A stretch of DNA of 64,000 bases from Enterococcus faecium. GTDB lineage: Bacteria > Bacillota > Bacilli > Lactobacillales > Enterococcaceae. Numbering within the stretch: position 1 is the first letter of the stretch; the number at the start of each line of letters is the position of its first letter. Under the pieces are notes generated by a model that saw only the letters and a program-made list of their open reading frames with translations, had not been told where the DNA came from and did no database searches. The stretch is from positions 1,238,501 to 1,302,500 of the forward strand of contig NZ_CP118955.1 of the NCBI RefSeq assembly GCF_029023785.1. The letters run 5' to 3'. This document shows positions 54,338 through 62,577 of the stretch, piece by piece. A program made the translations under genes and the position numbers.

Positions 54338-55060
54338 TACAAATTCCCTCCAATAGTGTTCATTTTCTATATTTTACCGCATTTCATCAAATGAAGATAG
54401 ACAGTTTGTCTTGATCTTAGGAAGCAAATTTTTAACTAAGTACTAGCTAAAAGATATGAAGTAAGAAGATACATTTTTAGTTATTTTATTAGTGCAGTCA
54501 TTCTTTTGATCTTTTAATTGATTTATCCTCTTTTTAGCTATGTGGTTACTTCATGAGCAATGAAATGGATTTGGTTCGTTCTAATGGCAGGAGGCTCTTT
54601 CTTTTATTTCCGAAAAATTAGAAAACATTTTTTCAGAATCGATTGGCTCTCCATTTATTCAATAATGGTTTGTCTAACGATATTGTTGGGATAATTCTTA
54701 AAGAAGTATTAGAAATAGTTGGTACTTCATTACTTTACATGAAGATTTATTCTATGGTAGGAGCAATTATATTGAGAATTAATCCTTTTTTATATAAGTT
54801 GTTTGCTTATTGATGGATTGGATAAATTAAACCATCACAACGAGTGGAAATTATATGAAATTTTTCATAAAAATTCATATAGAAACAAATGACATTTTAT
54901 TAGAATATGACTTTCATTAACATAAATGTTTTCAAATTTCAATTAAATTGTTTTAATCAAATTCCAATCTAAATATTTGTAGAAAACAATCGTCTCCTAT
55001 AGAATAAATTTATAAGTAACAATATACCAATCATAAATCTATTTGCTAGGAGGAATTTAC
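54338..55060. other. 720-nt stretch without a supported gene
   Basis: A/T-rich. I see only short open stretches of hydrophobic character: 54560-54694 encodes a 44-residue hydrophobic/basic segment and an overlapping frame (about 54625-54813) is open for about 60 codons. No ribosome site fits either. They may be remains of a decayed membrane-protein gene. The right edge holds the promoter region of the stress-protein gene. No repeat or RNA gene was recognised. Confidence 0.45.
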
Positions 55061-56047
55061 ATGGAAGAGAAAAATTTAACGGTCATCGGAAGCTATAGTA
55101 CGAGGGAAGAAGCATTATCAGTAATTGAACGGTTGCGTAACGAAGGGTATGAACGAGATGATATCGTTATTTATACTACTGATGAAGCAGCATCTAGACT
55201 AGGATTTGACGGATTGTCTGGTATAGATGTTGAAACAGATGAAAATCGGATGGATGGTGAAGAAGACCGTTCTTTATGGGAAAAAATAAAAGATACTTTT
55301 TCTTTTGATACCTATGATTCTGAGACGGCTACACCAGAAAATGATCCTTTATATCAATATAGAGGAGATATTTCTGATGGAAAATTTGTCATCACAGTAA
55401 AAGGCTATCGTCAGCCAGAAACAACAGAAGATACAATGGATACACAAGATACTGTTAGCCCAGCAAGCACAATGGGGACTGGATTAGAAACTGGCACTGG
55501 AACAGATCCAATGGACGTAGGTGGCACGACAGGCTTTCAAAATACAACGGATCCATTGAATATGACACCAGGAACTGATCCGATGGACGTACCTGGCGAG
55601 ACTGATACAATGGGTACAAGCAAGACTGAAGACATCGATCGCAAACCAAATCTAGATGATGATACAATTCAACTAAAAGAAGAAAAATTAGATGTAAATA
55701 CACATGATGTGACAACTGGAGAAGTCGACATCCACAAACATGTGGTCAACGATACTGAAACGGTAGAAGTACCGGTCAAACGTGAAGAAATCGTCATCGA
55801 ACGCAAACCAGTAACAGATCAATCTTCACAGGGAACAGACGAAAACTTGGAAGATGACACGATTACTATCCCAATCAAAGAAGAGCAAGTAGATGTAAGC
55901 AAACATACAGTTATTCGTGAAGAAGTTGGGATTCATAAAGAAGAACATGAAGATGTTGAAAAAGTGACAGAAGATGTTAGCCGAGAAGAATTGGATATTG
56001 ACACAAGCGGTGATGTACACATTGAAGACCGCAATAAAAAATCGTAA
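55061..56047 (+). CDS. General stress protein, YflT/GSP17M plus DUF2382 (YsnF/AvaK)
   Basis: A 328-residue soluble acidic protein. N-terminus (about 5-110): general-stress-protein-17M-like domain (IGSYSTREEALSVIERLRNEGYERDDIVIY). A Thr/Gly/Met-rich spacer (about 130-200) with short repeats of DPMDV follows. The C-terminal DUF2382 domain (about 210-320) shows two related halves, each with DTIxLKEEKLDV... and a VDIHK/VGIHKE strand. Such proteins are stress-induced in Firmicutes. AGGAGG lies before the ATG at 55061; the frame's six extra codons upstream are rejected. Monocistronic. Confidence 0.85.
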   Translation: MEEKNLTVIGSYSTREEALSVIERLRNEGYERDDIVIYTTDEAASRLGFDGLSGIDVETDENRMDGEEDRSLWEKIKDTFSFDTYDSETATPENDPLYQYRGDISDGKFVITVKGYRQPETTEDTMDTQDTVSPASTMGTGLETGTGTDPMDVGGTTGFQNTTDPLNMTPGTDPMDVPGETDTMGTSKTEDIDRKPNLDDDTIQLKEEKLDVNTHDVTTGEVDIHKHVVNDTETVEVPVKREEIVIERKPVTDQSSQGTDENLEDDTITIPIKEEQVDVSKHTVIREEVGIHKEEHEDVEKVTEDVSREELDIDTSGDVHIEDRNKKS

Positions 56048-56058
56048 GCGTAAGCTAA

Positions 56059-56182
56059 AGAGGTTGTGACAGAAGTGGTCAGCTTAAAGAAATTTCGGCT
56101 TATTTCCGAAGAAGCTACTTCTGGAACACCGTTTATTCGCAACAAAAAAGTGCTGTGACAAGATTTTTGTCACAGCCCTTTT
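56059..56182. repeat. Dispersed intergenic repeat, copy 2 (with terminator hairpin)
   Basis: Starts with AGAGGTTGTGACAGAAGTGG, matched at 32437 with one change in those 20 bases. It has the same inner arm (AGCTACTTCTGG) and ends in a terminator hairpin like copy 1, though shorter in the middle. Confidence 0.6.
56144..56182. terminator. Terminator between stress-protein gene and histidine kinase gene
   Basis: GCTGTGACAA/TTGTCACAGC stem (56152-56161 with 56167-56176) with A run before and T run after, between convergent genes. Confidence 0.85.
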
Positions 56183-56195
56183 TTAGGGATAAGCA

Positions 56196-57536
56196 TTATT
56201 TTTTAGGCTTCAACGGCAATTGGACTTTAAAATCGACTCCTTGTGGAAGATAATTGGATACAGAAATCTGTCCATGATGCTGTTCGATTACCTGTTTTGC
56301 AATTGCCAAGCCAAGCCCGTATCCGCCAGTCTCTTTCGCCCGAGATTGATCTTCCCGATAAAATCGATCAAAAATCCTTGCTTGATCTTCTTCACTGATA
56401 GAAGGGCCAGTATTCTTTACGTGAATCAGCCATTCTTTATGGTTAACAGATGAATCCAAAATGATCTTATCTTCTGGATTCGTATATTTTAATGCATTAT
56501 CCAGCAAAATAACCAAAACTTGATGGATTTTTTTTTCATCAATTGGTACTTCTAATGTTGCATCGTTATGGAGAATAAACTCTTTTCCATCTATGGTGGC
56601 CATCTCTTGAAATGGTTTAACAAGTTGTTCGATATATTCTTGTGTATTGATCATTTGCTTTGAAAGCAGCTGCTGATCAGAATCATTCCGAGCGATTGTC
56701 AGCAAATCCGAAGTCAATCCAGTGAGGCGCCTCGTCTCTGACAATGCTTGAGCGATGCTTTCGGATTCTTCAATAATAGTATGATTAGGCTTGGTAAAAA
56801 GATGTTCCAAACTATTTTGAATAATCGTTAACGGTGTGCGCAATTCATGAGAAGCATTCTCAACAAATTCTTTTTGTCTTCTCCAAGAAAGAATAATAGG
56901 GCGCATGCTTAGACTAGACAAGTAATAACTGATACCAATAGAGAGAATCCAAAAAACAATCATACACAAAATCATAATCGTGCGAAAAGTCGCTAATGAA
57001 TTCTTGATTTGATTTGTATTTTCTAAAATTTGGATGTAGGCAACGCCATCTTGATTCGTCTCCGCTTTTTTCGTAATCGAACGGAAAGAGAGGGCAGATG
57101 AGCCACTGTCTTCATTTAATTCAATATTTTGGATGGTATTCAGATTTTTCGTATCCATTTTTAATTCTTTGATTTGGTTGAAACGCCCACCAATAGCTGC
57201 TTTATTCAATATCTCACCATTTTTAGACCACAAGATCACTTGAGTGTTAAAACGGTCATTTGATGGTTCCATTAATGGCTGTTCCATGTTTGTTCTGTTT
57301 TGTTCCGTTTGAGTCGGGTTTAAAAAGGGATCGCCTTGCTGATATCTTTGTATCTCTAATTGTACTGTTCGAGAATCAAAATTTATTTTCTCTAATGACA
57401 GATCTGTTTCTCTGTATGCAGATTGGTTTAATATCTGTAAAGTAATGAATCCCAAAAGAAAAAAGATAAAAGCAAATGCTGCTACATTTGTCGCAAAAAA
57501 GCGACTACGTTGCTTTCGTGTAATATCTCCATTCAT
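56196..57536 (-). CDS. Sensor histidine kinase (HisKA class)
   Basis: A 446-residue membrane kinase: TM1 about 18-37, an extracellular sensor region of about 150 residues (38-184), TM2 about 185-208, then HisKA with the H-box ENASHELRTPLTI (H230), N-box LLDNALKYT and G-box GGYGLGLAIAKQ. It is encoded directly after the response-regulator gene with a 4-nt gap, so it is its cognate kinase. The ATG at 57536 lies just past the regulator stop, with AAAGGGTG upstream. The signal is unknown; no known pair name can be given from sequence alone. Confidence 0.9.
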   Translation of the reverse strand: MNGDITRKQRSRFFATNVAAFAFIFFLLGFITLQILNQSAYRETDLSLEKINFDSRTVQLEIQRYQQGDPFLNPTQTEQNRTNMEQPLMEPSNDRFNTQVILWSKNGEILNKAAIGGRFNQIKELKMDTKNLNTIQNIELNEDSGSSALSFRSITKKAETNQDGVAYIQILENTNQIKNSLATFRTIMILCMIVFWILSIGISYYLSSLSMRPIILSWRRQKEFVENASHELRTPLTIIQNSLEHLFTKPNHTIIEESESIAQALSETRRLTGLTSDLLTIARNDSDQQLLSKQMINTQEYIEQLVKPFQEMATIDGKEFILHNDATLEVPIDEKKIHQVLVILLDNALKYTNPEDKIILDSSVNHKEWLIHVKNTGPSISEEDQARIFDRFYREDQSRAKETGGYGLGLAIAKQVIEQHHGQISVSNYLPQGVDFKVQLPLKPKK

Positions 57537-57540
57537 TGCA

Positions 57541-58215
57541 TCACACCCTTTGCAGTATATAACCGACATTACGTAAGGTTTTGATTTCTTTATCCAATCC
57601 AGTACTTCGCAGATGTTTTCGTAAGTTGCTCATATAAACTTCAATAACTGTAATCGTCGTATCAGAATCAAATCCCCAGATCCGGTCAAATATCTGCTCT
57701 TTTGTCAAAATGATTCCCTTATTTTGTAAAAAATAAACGAGCAATTCAAACTCTTTTCCTTGTATGGGCAAAACTTGTTCTTTATACAAGACTTCATTGC
57801 TTTTTAAATCACAACTGATATCCTTATACTTCAGAACATTTTCATCAAAGAGACCTAGCGAGCGTTTCAATAATGCTTTCACGCGCATGATCAGTTCTTC
57901 TCGATAGAAAGGTTTTGTTAGATAATCATCTGCACCTCGTTCAAATCCTTCAATCTTATCTTCCAAACTATCTTTTGCAGTCAAAATCAATACTGGAGTC
58001 TGTATTTTTTCTTTCCGTATTTTTGCTAACACTTCATATCCATTCATTTCCGGCATCATCAAATCCAAGATTGCAAGATCATAAACTCCACTTTCCAACT
58101 CGAACAGTCCTTCACTACCATCATAAACTTGTGTTATCTCGCCGATTGCAGCGAGTATTTCTTTTATATTATTGGATAATACTTTATCGTCTTCTACTAC
58201 TAATAGTTTAATCAT
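57541..58215 (-). CDS. OmpR/PhoB-family response regulator
   Basis: A 224-residue regulator: receiver domain (1-115) with D51 in LAILDLMMPE as phosphorylation site, K of LTKPFYREEL, and a C-terminal winged-helix DNA-binding domain (about 125-222). First gene of a two-gene operon with the kinase. It is divergent from the ABC-TetR operon across 221 nt; control of that operon by this system is possible but the operators there look like TetR sites. GGTGGGA precedes the ATG. Confidence 0.92.
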   Translation of the reverse strand: MIKLLVVEDDKVLSNNIKEILAAIGEITQVYDGSEGLFELESGVYDLAILDLMMPEMNGYEVLAKIRKEKIQTPVLILTAKDSLEDKIEGFERGADDYLTKPFYREELIMRVKALLKRSLGLFDENVLKYKDISCDLKSNEVLYKEQVLPIQGKEFELLVYFLQNKGIILTKEQIFDRIWGFDSDTTITVIEVYMSNLRKHLRSTGLDKEIKTLRNVGYILQRV

Positions 58216-58352
58216 TTTCCCACCTCATTGATTTGGTCACTTTAGTTTATCATGGAAAGCATAAATAAGGCTTAAATAAATTTTTTATGACTCATGTTAA
58301 GGTTTTATCGAAAGATGTCTTAGACAATTTATTGATAAGAAAAAAACAACAC

Positions 58353-58371
58353 AAGTGACAAATTGTCACTT
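58353..58371. promoter_or_regulatory. TetR-type operator 1
   Basis: Palindrome AAGTGACAA-A-TTGTCACTT: 9-bp perfect arms around one base, in front of the ABC/TetR operon. Confidence 0.75.
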
Positions 58372-58390
58372 TAGAGTTACACTATTCAAC

Positions 58391-58409
58391 AAGTGACATT
58401 TTGTCACTA
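58391..58409. promoter_or_regulatory. TetR-type operator 2
   Basis: AAGTGACAT-T-TTGTCACTA, a near-copy of the first site with a 7-bp perfect core, centre-to-centre 38 bp from it. It lies 28 nt before the permease start. Confidence 0.72.
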
Positions 58410-58436
58410 TCAATCTATCATAGGGAGGAAAAACAA

Positions 58437-59510
58437 ATGTTTCTAGCTATCAAAGAAATTCGCTATTCTAAATTACGATATGGCTTGATCGTCGGTATTA
58501 TGTTCTTGATTGCGTATGTCGTATTCATGTTGTCAGGACTAGCGAATGGACTTTCAGAAGAGTTTAAAAAAGCAATCGATGATTGGGACGCACAAGAGAT
58601 TGTTTTGTCGGAGGATGCAAATCAAGTATTTGCAGCTTCACAATTAACAAGAGGAGATCTGAAATACATTGAAGGAGGAGAGAAAGCACCAATCGGATTG
58701 TACAGCGGAGCAATCAAAGGAAAAAACAAAGAAAATGTTACAGTTTTCGGCACAACGAAAGAAGCATTTTTATTACCAAAACTCACGAAAGGGCATGAAT
58801 TTAAAACAAAGAATGAAATCATCATCTCTCAAAATCTGGCTGATTCAGGCTATAAAATTGGAGATACGATCAAAATTGGCAGTTACGACGATCCTTTGAC
58901 GATTGTCGGTATCTTTCCTGAAACTTATTACACAGTTTCTCCCGTCATCTATGCGTCCCTAGATACGTGGACTGCTTTGAAGTATGGACAACAGCCGTTT
59001 GCTTCTGAAGAAGAACAGCCGATCAATGGGATCGTAATAAAGGATTCAGCTAAAATTTCGAAAGAAAAAGCATCGAAGGGTCTACAGTTATTAACTATTG
59101 GGACATTCATTGAAAGTATTCCTGGCTATTCTGCCCAAAATATGACCTTAAATGCGATGATATACTTTTTGTTCTTAGTGGTTGCTGCCGTGGTCGGTAT
59201 TTTCATGTACGTGATGACACTTCAGAAGACTGCTATTTTTGGAGTAATGAAAGCACAAGGGATCAAAAATTTCTTCATCGCTAAATCTTTAGTAGCACAG
59301 TCCTTTATTGTTGGGGTGGTAGGCGTTCTGCTTGCTCTTTTGTTTGCTTATTTGACTAGTCTGATTTTACCAAGCGCGATGCCTTTTGCTGTTTTTTGGT
59401 CACAATGGTTGCTATATAGTGGGATTTTGATCATTGTCGCAATGCTAGGCGGATTGTTTTCGATACGTACGATAACCAAAGTAGACCCAATTACAGCAAT
59501 AGGAGGTTAA
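58437..59510 (+). CDS. FtsX/MacB-type ABC transporter permease
   Basis: A 357-residue permease: TM1 about 17-40, a large extracytoplasmic part (about 45-230) and three C-terminal helices, as in DevC/MacB-like proteins; ends VDPITAIGG. The frame is open 12 codons upstream into an operator, but GGGAGG supports the ATG at 58437. Followed by its ATPase after 5 nt. These exporters move peptides, lipids or drugs across or out of the membrane; the substrate is unknown here. Confidence 0.88.
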   Translation: MFLAIKEIRYSKLRYGLIVGIMFLIAYVVFMLSGLANGLSEEFKKAIDDWDAQEIVLSEDANQVFAASQLTRGDLKYIEGGEKAPIGLYSGAIKGKNKENVTVFGTTKEAFLLPKLTKGHEFKTKNEIIISQNLADSGYKIGDTIKIGSYDDPLTIVGIFPETYYTVSPVIYASLDTWTALKYGQQPFASEEEQPINGIVIKDSAKISKEKASKGLQLLTIGTFIESIPGYSAQNMTLNAMIYFLFLVVAAVVGIFMYVMTLQKTAIFGVMKAQGIKNFFIAKSLVAQSFIVGVVGVLLALLFAYLTSLILPSAMPFAVFWSQWLLYSGILIIVAMLGGLFSIRTITKVDPITAIGG

Positions 59511-59515
59511 TAAAA

Positions 59516-60202
59516 ATGAAAAAAATATTAACGATGAAAAAAGTTACCAAAACATTTGGTTCTGGTCATACAAAGGTCTCAGCTTTGAAAGCAATTGATT
59601 TTTATGTAAAGGAAGGAGAATTCGTCAGCATCATTGGTCCTTCTGGTTCAGGTAAAAGTACTTTCCTTACCATTTCAGGAGGATTGCAAACACCGACTTC
59701 CGGAGAAATAGTGATCAACGGTCACTCACTAACTGAGCTTCCAGAAAAAAAACGAGCAGATTTACGCTTTAAAGAAATAGGATTTATTCTCCAAAGCTCT
59801 AATTTGATTCCTTTTTTAACGGTAAAGGAACAATTTGAACTAGTTGACCAAGTTACTTCAAAAAAAGAAGATTCAACAAAAATCGATTCCTTGCTGCAAT
59901 CTTTAGATATCCAGTCACTTAAAAATAGTTATCCTAAAGACCTTTCTGGTGGAGAAAGACAGAGAGTGGCAATTGCTCGCGCTTTATATAATGAGCCAAG
60001 CTTGATCTTAGCAGACGAACCAACAGCTAGTTTGGATACAGATCATGCATATGAAGTCGTCAAATTACTAGTTAAAGAAGCTCATGAGAAACAAAAAGCG
60101 ACTATTATGGTTACTCATGATGTCCGTATGATTCAATGGAGTGATCGCGTTTATCGAATGGAAGATGGGTACTTGACAGAAGAAGAGAAAAAGAAGGAAT
60201 GA
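59516..60202 (+). CDS. ABC transporter ATP-binding protein (LolD/MacB-like)
   Basis: A 228-residue ATPase: Walker A GPSGSGKST (about 43-51), Q-loop ILQSSNLIPF, signature LSGGERQRVAIARAL, Walker B LILADEPTASLD and H-loop MVTHDV. It pairs with the permease just upstream. AGGAGG overlaps the permease stop. Part of a three-gene unit with the TetR gene. Confidence 0.93.
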   Translation: MKKILTMKKVTKTFGSGHTKVSALKAIDFYVKEGEFVSIIGPSGSGKSTFLTISGGLQTPTSGEIVINGHSLTELPEKKRADLRFKEIGFILQSSNLIPFLTVKEQFELVDQVTSKKEDSTKIDSLLQSLDIQSLKNSYPKDLSGGERQRVAIARALYNEPSLILADEPTASLDTDHAYEVVKLLVKEAHEKQKATIMVTHDVRMIQWSDRVYRMEDGYLTEEEKKKE

Positions 60203-60260
60203 ATCCTTCATGACAATGAAGGGCTATCCACGTATAATCAGAGATAAAGGAGAGATGTGG

Positions 60261-60857
60261 ATGCCAAAAGAAACTTTTTTCAATTTATCGAACGCAAAGA
60301 AACAGAGAATCGATGACCTATTACTGGAGATATTTTGCTCACAGCACATCAGCCAAGTCAAAGTCTCAGAAATCGTTGACAAGATGGGGATGTCGCGCGG
60401 TGCTTTTTATAAATATTTTCAAGATTTGGAAGATGCTTATTTGTATACGATCAAAAGCAGTTCTCACATAGTCCATCAAGATATCTTAAAATTCATTAGC
60501 GAAAACAAACAACATTTCTTTTTGGGGATCGAAAAATATTTAGAGTGGTGCTGCGACTTAGATCACGAAAGTATCTATTGGCAAAGGTTATACTTGTTAA
60601 CCCAGCGAAATGATCAGCAGACAACCAAACGTAGAGAACTATCGGCTGATTCTCCAATGAACGAAAAATGGCTGGAATTATTAAGAATCAATCATTTCTC
60701 CATTCAATCGTCGGAAGAAGCAGTTAGTTTCCTATACTTTTCCATGACCCTCGTAATGAACACTTTGACGGATCTCATTGCAAATAATTGGACAAAAGAA
60801 GAGTTGTTAAAAGACTTTCGCTATAAATCTCGTTGGATTGCTGAAGGAATACAATAA
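60261..60857 (+). CDS. TetR-family transcriptional repressor
   Basis: A 198-residue regulator. HTH region QVKVSEIVDKMGMSRGAFYKYFQDLEDAYLYTI (about 32-64) is typical of TetR; the C-terminal ligand-binding part is helical and ends KSRWIAEGIQ. The start used is the ATG at 60261 with AAGGAG 8 nt upstream; ATG and longer frames before it have poor spacing. Last gene of the operon (58 nt after the ATPase), so it probably represses its own operon through the twin palindromes upstream. Confidence 0.85.
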   Translation: MPKETFFNLSNAKKQRIDDLLLEIFCSQHISQVKVSEIVDKMGMSRGAFYKYFQDLEDAYLYTIKSSSHIVHQDILKFISENKQHFFLGIEKYLEWCCDLDHESIYWQRLYLLTQRNDQQTTKRRELSADSPMNEKWLELLRINHFSIQSSEEAVSFLYFSMTLVMNTLTDLIANNWTKEELLKDFRYKSRWIAEGIQ

Positions 60858-60860
60858 AAA

Positions 60861-60925
60861 GAAACAGCTATGTGTATTTGTCCTGAAATTTTTATCAGGG
60901 TGGTTTATACATAGCTGTTTTTTGA
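60861..60925. terminator. Terminator between tetR-type gene and EbpR-like gene
   Basis: Outer stem AAACAGCTATGTGTA/TATACATAGCTGTTT (one G-U) plus an inner TCCTGA/TCAGGG stem, flanked by A and T runs, between convergent genes. Confidence 0.82.
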
Positions 60926-60929
60926 TTAT

Positions 60930-62321
60930 TCATAACTCGAATAAGCGGATGAGTTCTTCTTCATTTGCGAATGACACACTATCATCAATCAATATATGAG
61001 GAACATGGGCATTCAAAATGGGTTGATTCGTAACGATCAGATCATACTCGAGAAGATTGTATTTCGACAGCTGATCTTCAGTAATAGCAGTTGTCTCAGA
61101 GTGAATTTTATGCACAGCAAGAATATCACTGATATATTCTTCAATATATTGACTATGTCGAAGACTTAAGTCGCTGATAATCAGTATTTTTTTATCAGAA
61201 GTATAATGGTGAATTTCAGGATTACCGATAAGCATCCAAAAGATATAGCTAGATAAATAATAAATCAGATTCTGATTCAGTAGAGTGGAATAAAATTGAA
61301 GTTCTGCACGAAATCCAGCATATAGACGTATCTGGCGGTGTTGCATCTGCTGTGCAAAGTAAGTTGCACGGATCGTCAAATGAGTCGTATCGTATGGGAA
61401 AATACGGGAGAAAAAATAAATTTGCGTTAATAATTGAACAACATATTCTTCGTTTTTTTCTTTGCAATCAGCGGATGAAAACGAACAGTAGGACATATTT
61501 TTTCGTATCTGCTCACTGATTTCATTTTTTTCTTTCTCCGAAAATTCTGAAAAAATCGTATTGACAAAATAGTTCACTACTTTTATATAGCTGCTGTACT
61601 TCAATTTTCCTAAGAGATTTTTCAAGATTAAGAAGTCTTTTTTATCGATATTTATCAACTGTACATAAGAGTCTCCAGCTTTCCATTCAAATGGAGTTCC
61701 TTGGGATTCTCTCATGAGATGCACAACAAAATACATAATAAAGAAAGATTGCTCATATGGGCTTTCTTCCTGAAACAAATTCATCTGACAATTATTCTTG
61801 ACCATAATTTCTTTGATCTTCTTTTTTTCGATTGGAAATGGCAACGTGCGTCTTCCGTAGTAACTTAAAAAGAAAAAGGTGACAAAGATACGCAACTGGA
61901 GCTCACTTTTAAGGCTAGTTAACTGAAAACTTTGGTCAACGATCACTTTTAATAAATAGCTTTCTAAAATTTGATTGCATTGTTTCAACTTACGTGTAAA
62001 AGAAGACCGGCTGATGGAAATTTTTTCACAATAATACTCAATCGTTTTACCCGGATTGACAATAATCTCATTTAATAAACGACTGTTTGTAGAACTTTGC
62101 GACATTTCCATCAGAACATTTAAATAAGCTGGTACATTCAAATGTTCAAGACGATACCCCAATTTTTGTGAAGATTGAATCGTTACATCCGTTCCCCAGC
62201 GGATTTTGATCTCTTCGATATACCTTACAAATGTAGATTCTGAACTACCAATTCGTTTGGCAAGTTCTTTTTTAGTCATCCACTTGTCAGAAATGGACAG
62301 AATTCGAATGATTTTTTCCAT
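60930..62321 (-). CDS. ebpR: EbpR-like Mga-family regulator of the pilus operon
   Basis: A 463-residue regulator with an N-terminal HTH (MTKKELAKRIGSSESTFVRYIEEI, about 15-38), a second HTH about 90-115 (TIEYYCEKISISRSSFTRKL) and the Mga-type helical centre, ending in a possible EIIB-like domain (KILIISDLSLRHSQYIEEYISDIL). In enterococci EbpR, an Mga/AtxA-type activator, drives the Ebp/Emp pilus genes. Here it is divergent from the pilus-tip gene across 256 nt, which supports the assignment; orientation differences between species are not checked. No strong ribosome site is visible before the ATG at 62321. Confidence 0.7.
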   Translation of the reverse strand: MEKIIRILSISDKWMTKKELAKRIGSSESTFVRYIEEIKIRWGTDVTIQSSQKLGYRLEHLNVPAYLNVLMEMSQSSTNSRLLNEIIVNPGKTIEYYCEKISISRSSFTRKLKQCNQILESYLLKVIVDQSFQLTSLKSELQLRIFVTFFFLSYYGRRTLPFPIEKKKIKEIMVKNNCQMNLFQEESPYEQSFFIMYFVVHLMRESQGTPFEWKAGDSYVQLINIDKKDFLILKNLLGKLKYSSYIKVVNYFVNTIFSEFSEKEKNEISEQIRKNMSYCSFSSADCKEKNEEYVVQLLTQIYFFSRIFPYDTTHLTIRATYFAQQMQHRQIRLYAGFRAELQFYSTLLNQNLIYYLSSYIFWMLIGNPEIHHYTSDKKILIISDLSLRHSQYIEEYISDILAVHKIHSETTAITEDQLSKYNLLEYDLIVTNQPILNAHVPHILIDDSVSFANEEELIRLFEL

Positions 62322-62426
62322 CTTTCTATAGTTTCATTCCAACAACCTGATCATATGTTTTTCTCCCTCAACCCTTTTCTTTCAATGAAACGCTCATTAA
62401 TCGAAGGAATCAACTTCATAAATGAA

Positions 62427-62436
62427 ACCAATTGGT
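62427..62436. promoter_or_regulatory. Palindrome in the ebpR-ebpA intergenic region
   Basis: Perfect ACCAATTGGT nested between GAATCA (62408-62413) and TGATTC (62450-62455). A -10-like TATAAT lies at 62472-62477 before ebpA. It could be a regulator site. Confidence 0.4.
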
Positions 62437-62577
62437 ATGAAAATTGGTGTGATTCCCTTTAGCGCCCTTCGTATAATAATTATCATATTAAAATAAATAA
62501 AATTATGTAACGCCTGTTTATTTTAATAATTTTCACTATTCACGTCAAAACAGAAAAAAAGAAAAAGGAGGGGAAAA

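Noticed and set aside
54560..54694. 44-codon hydrophobic open frame
   Set aside because: No ribosome site and broken continuation in another frame; noted only as possible gene remains.
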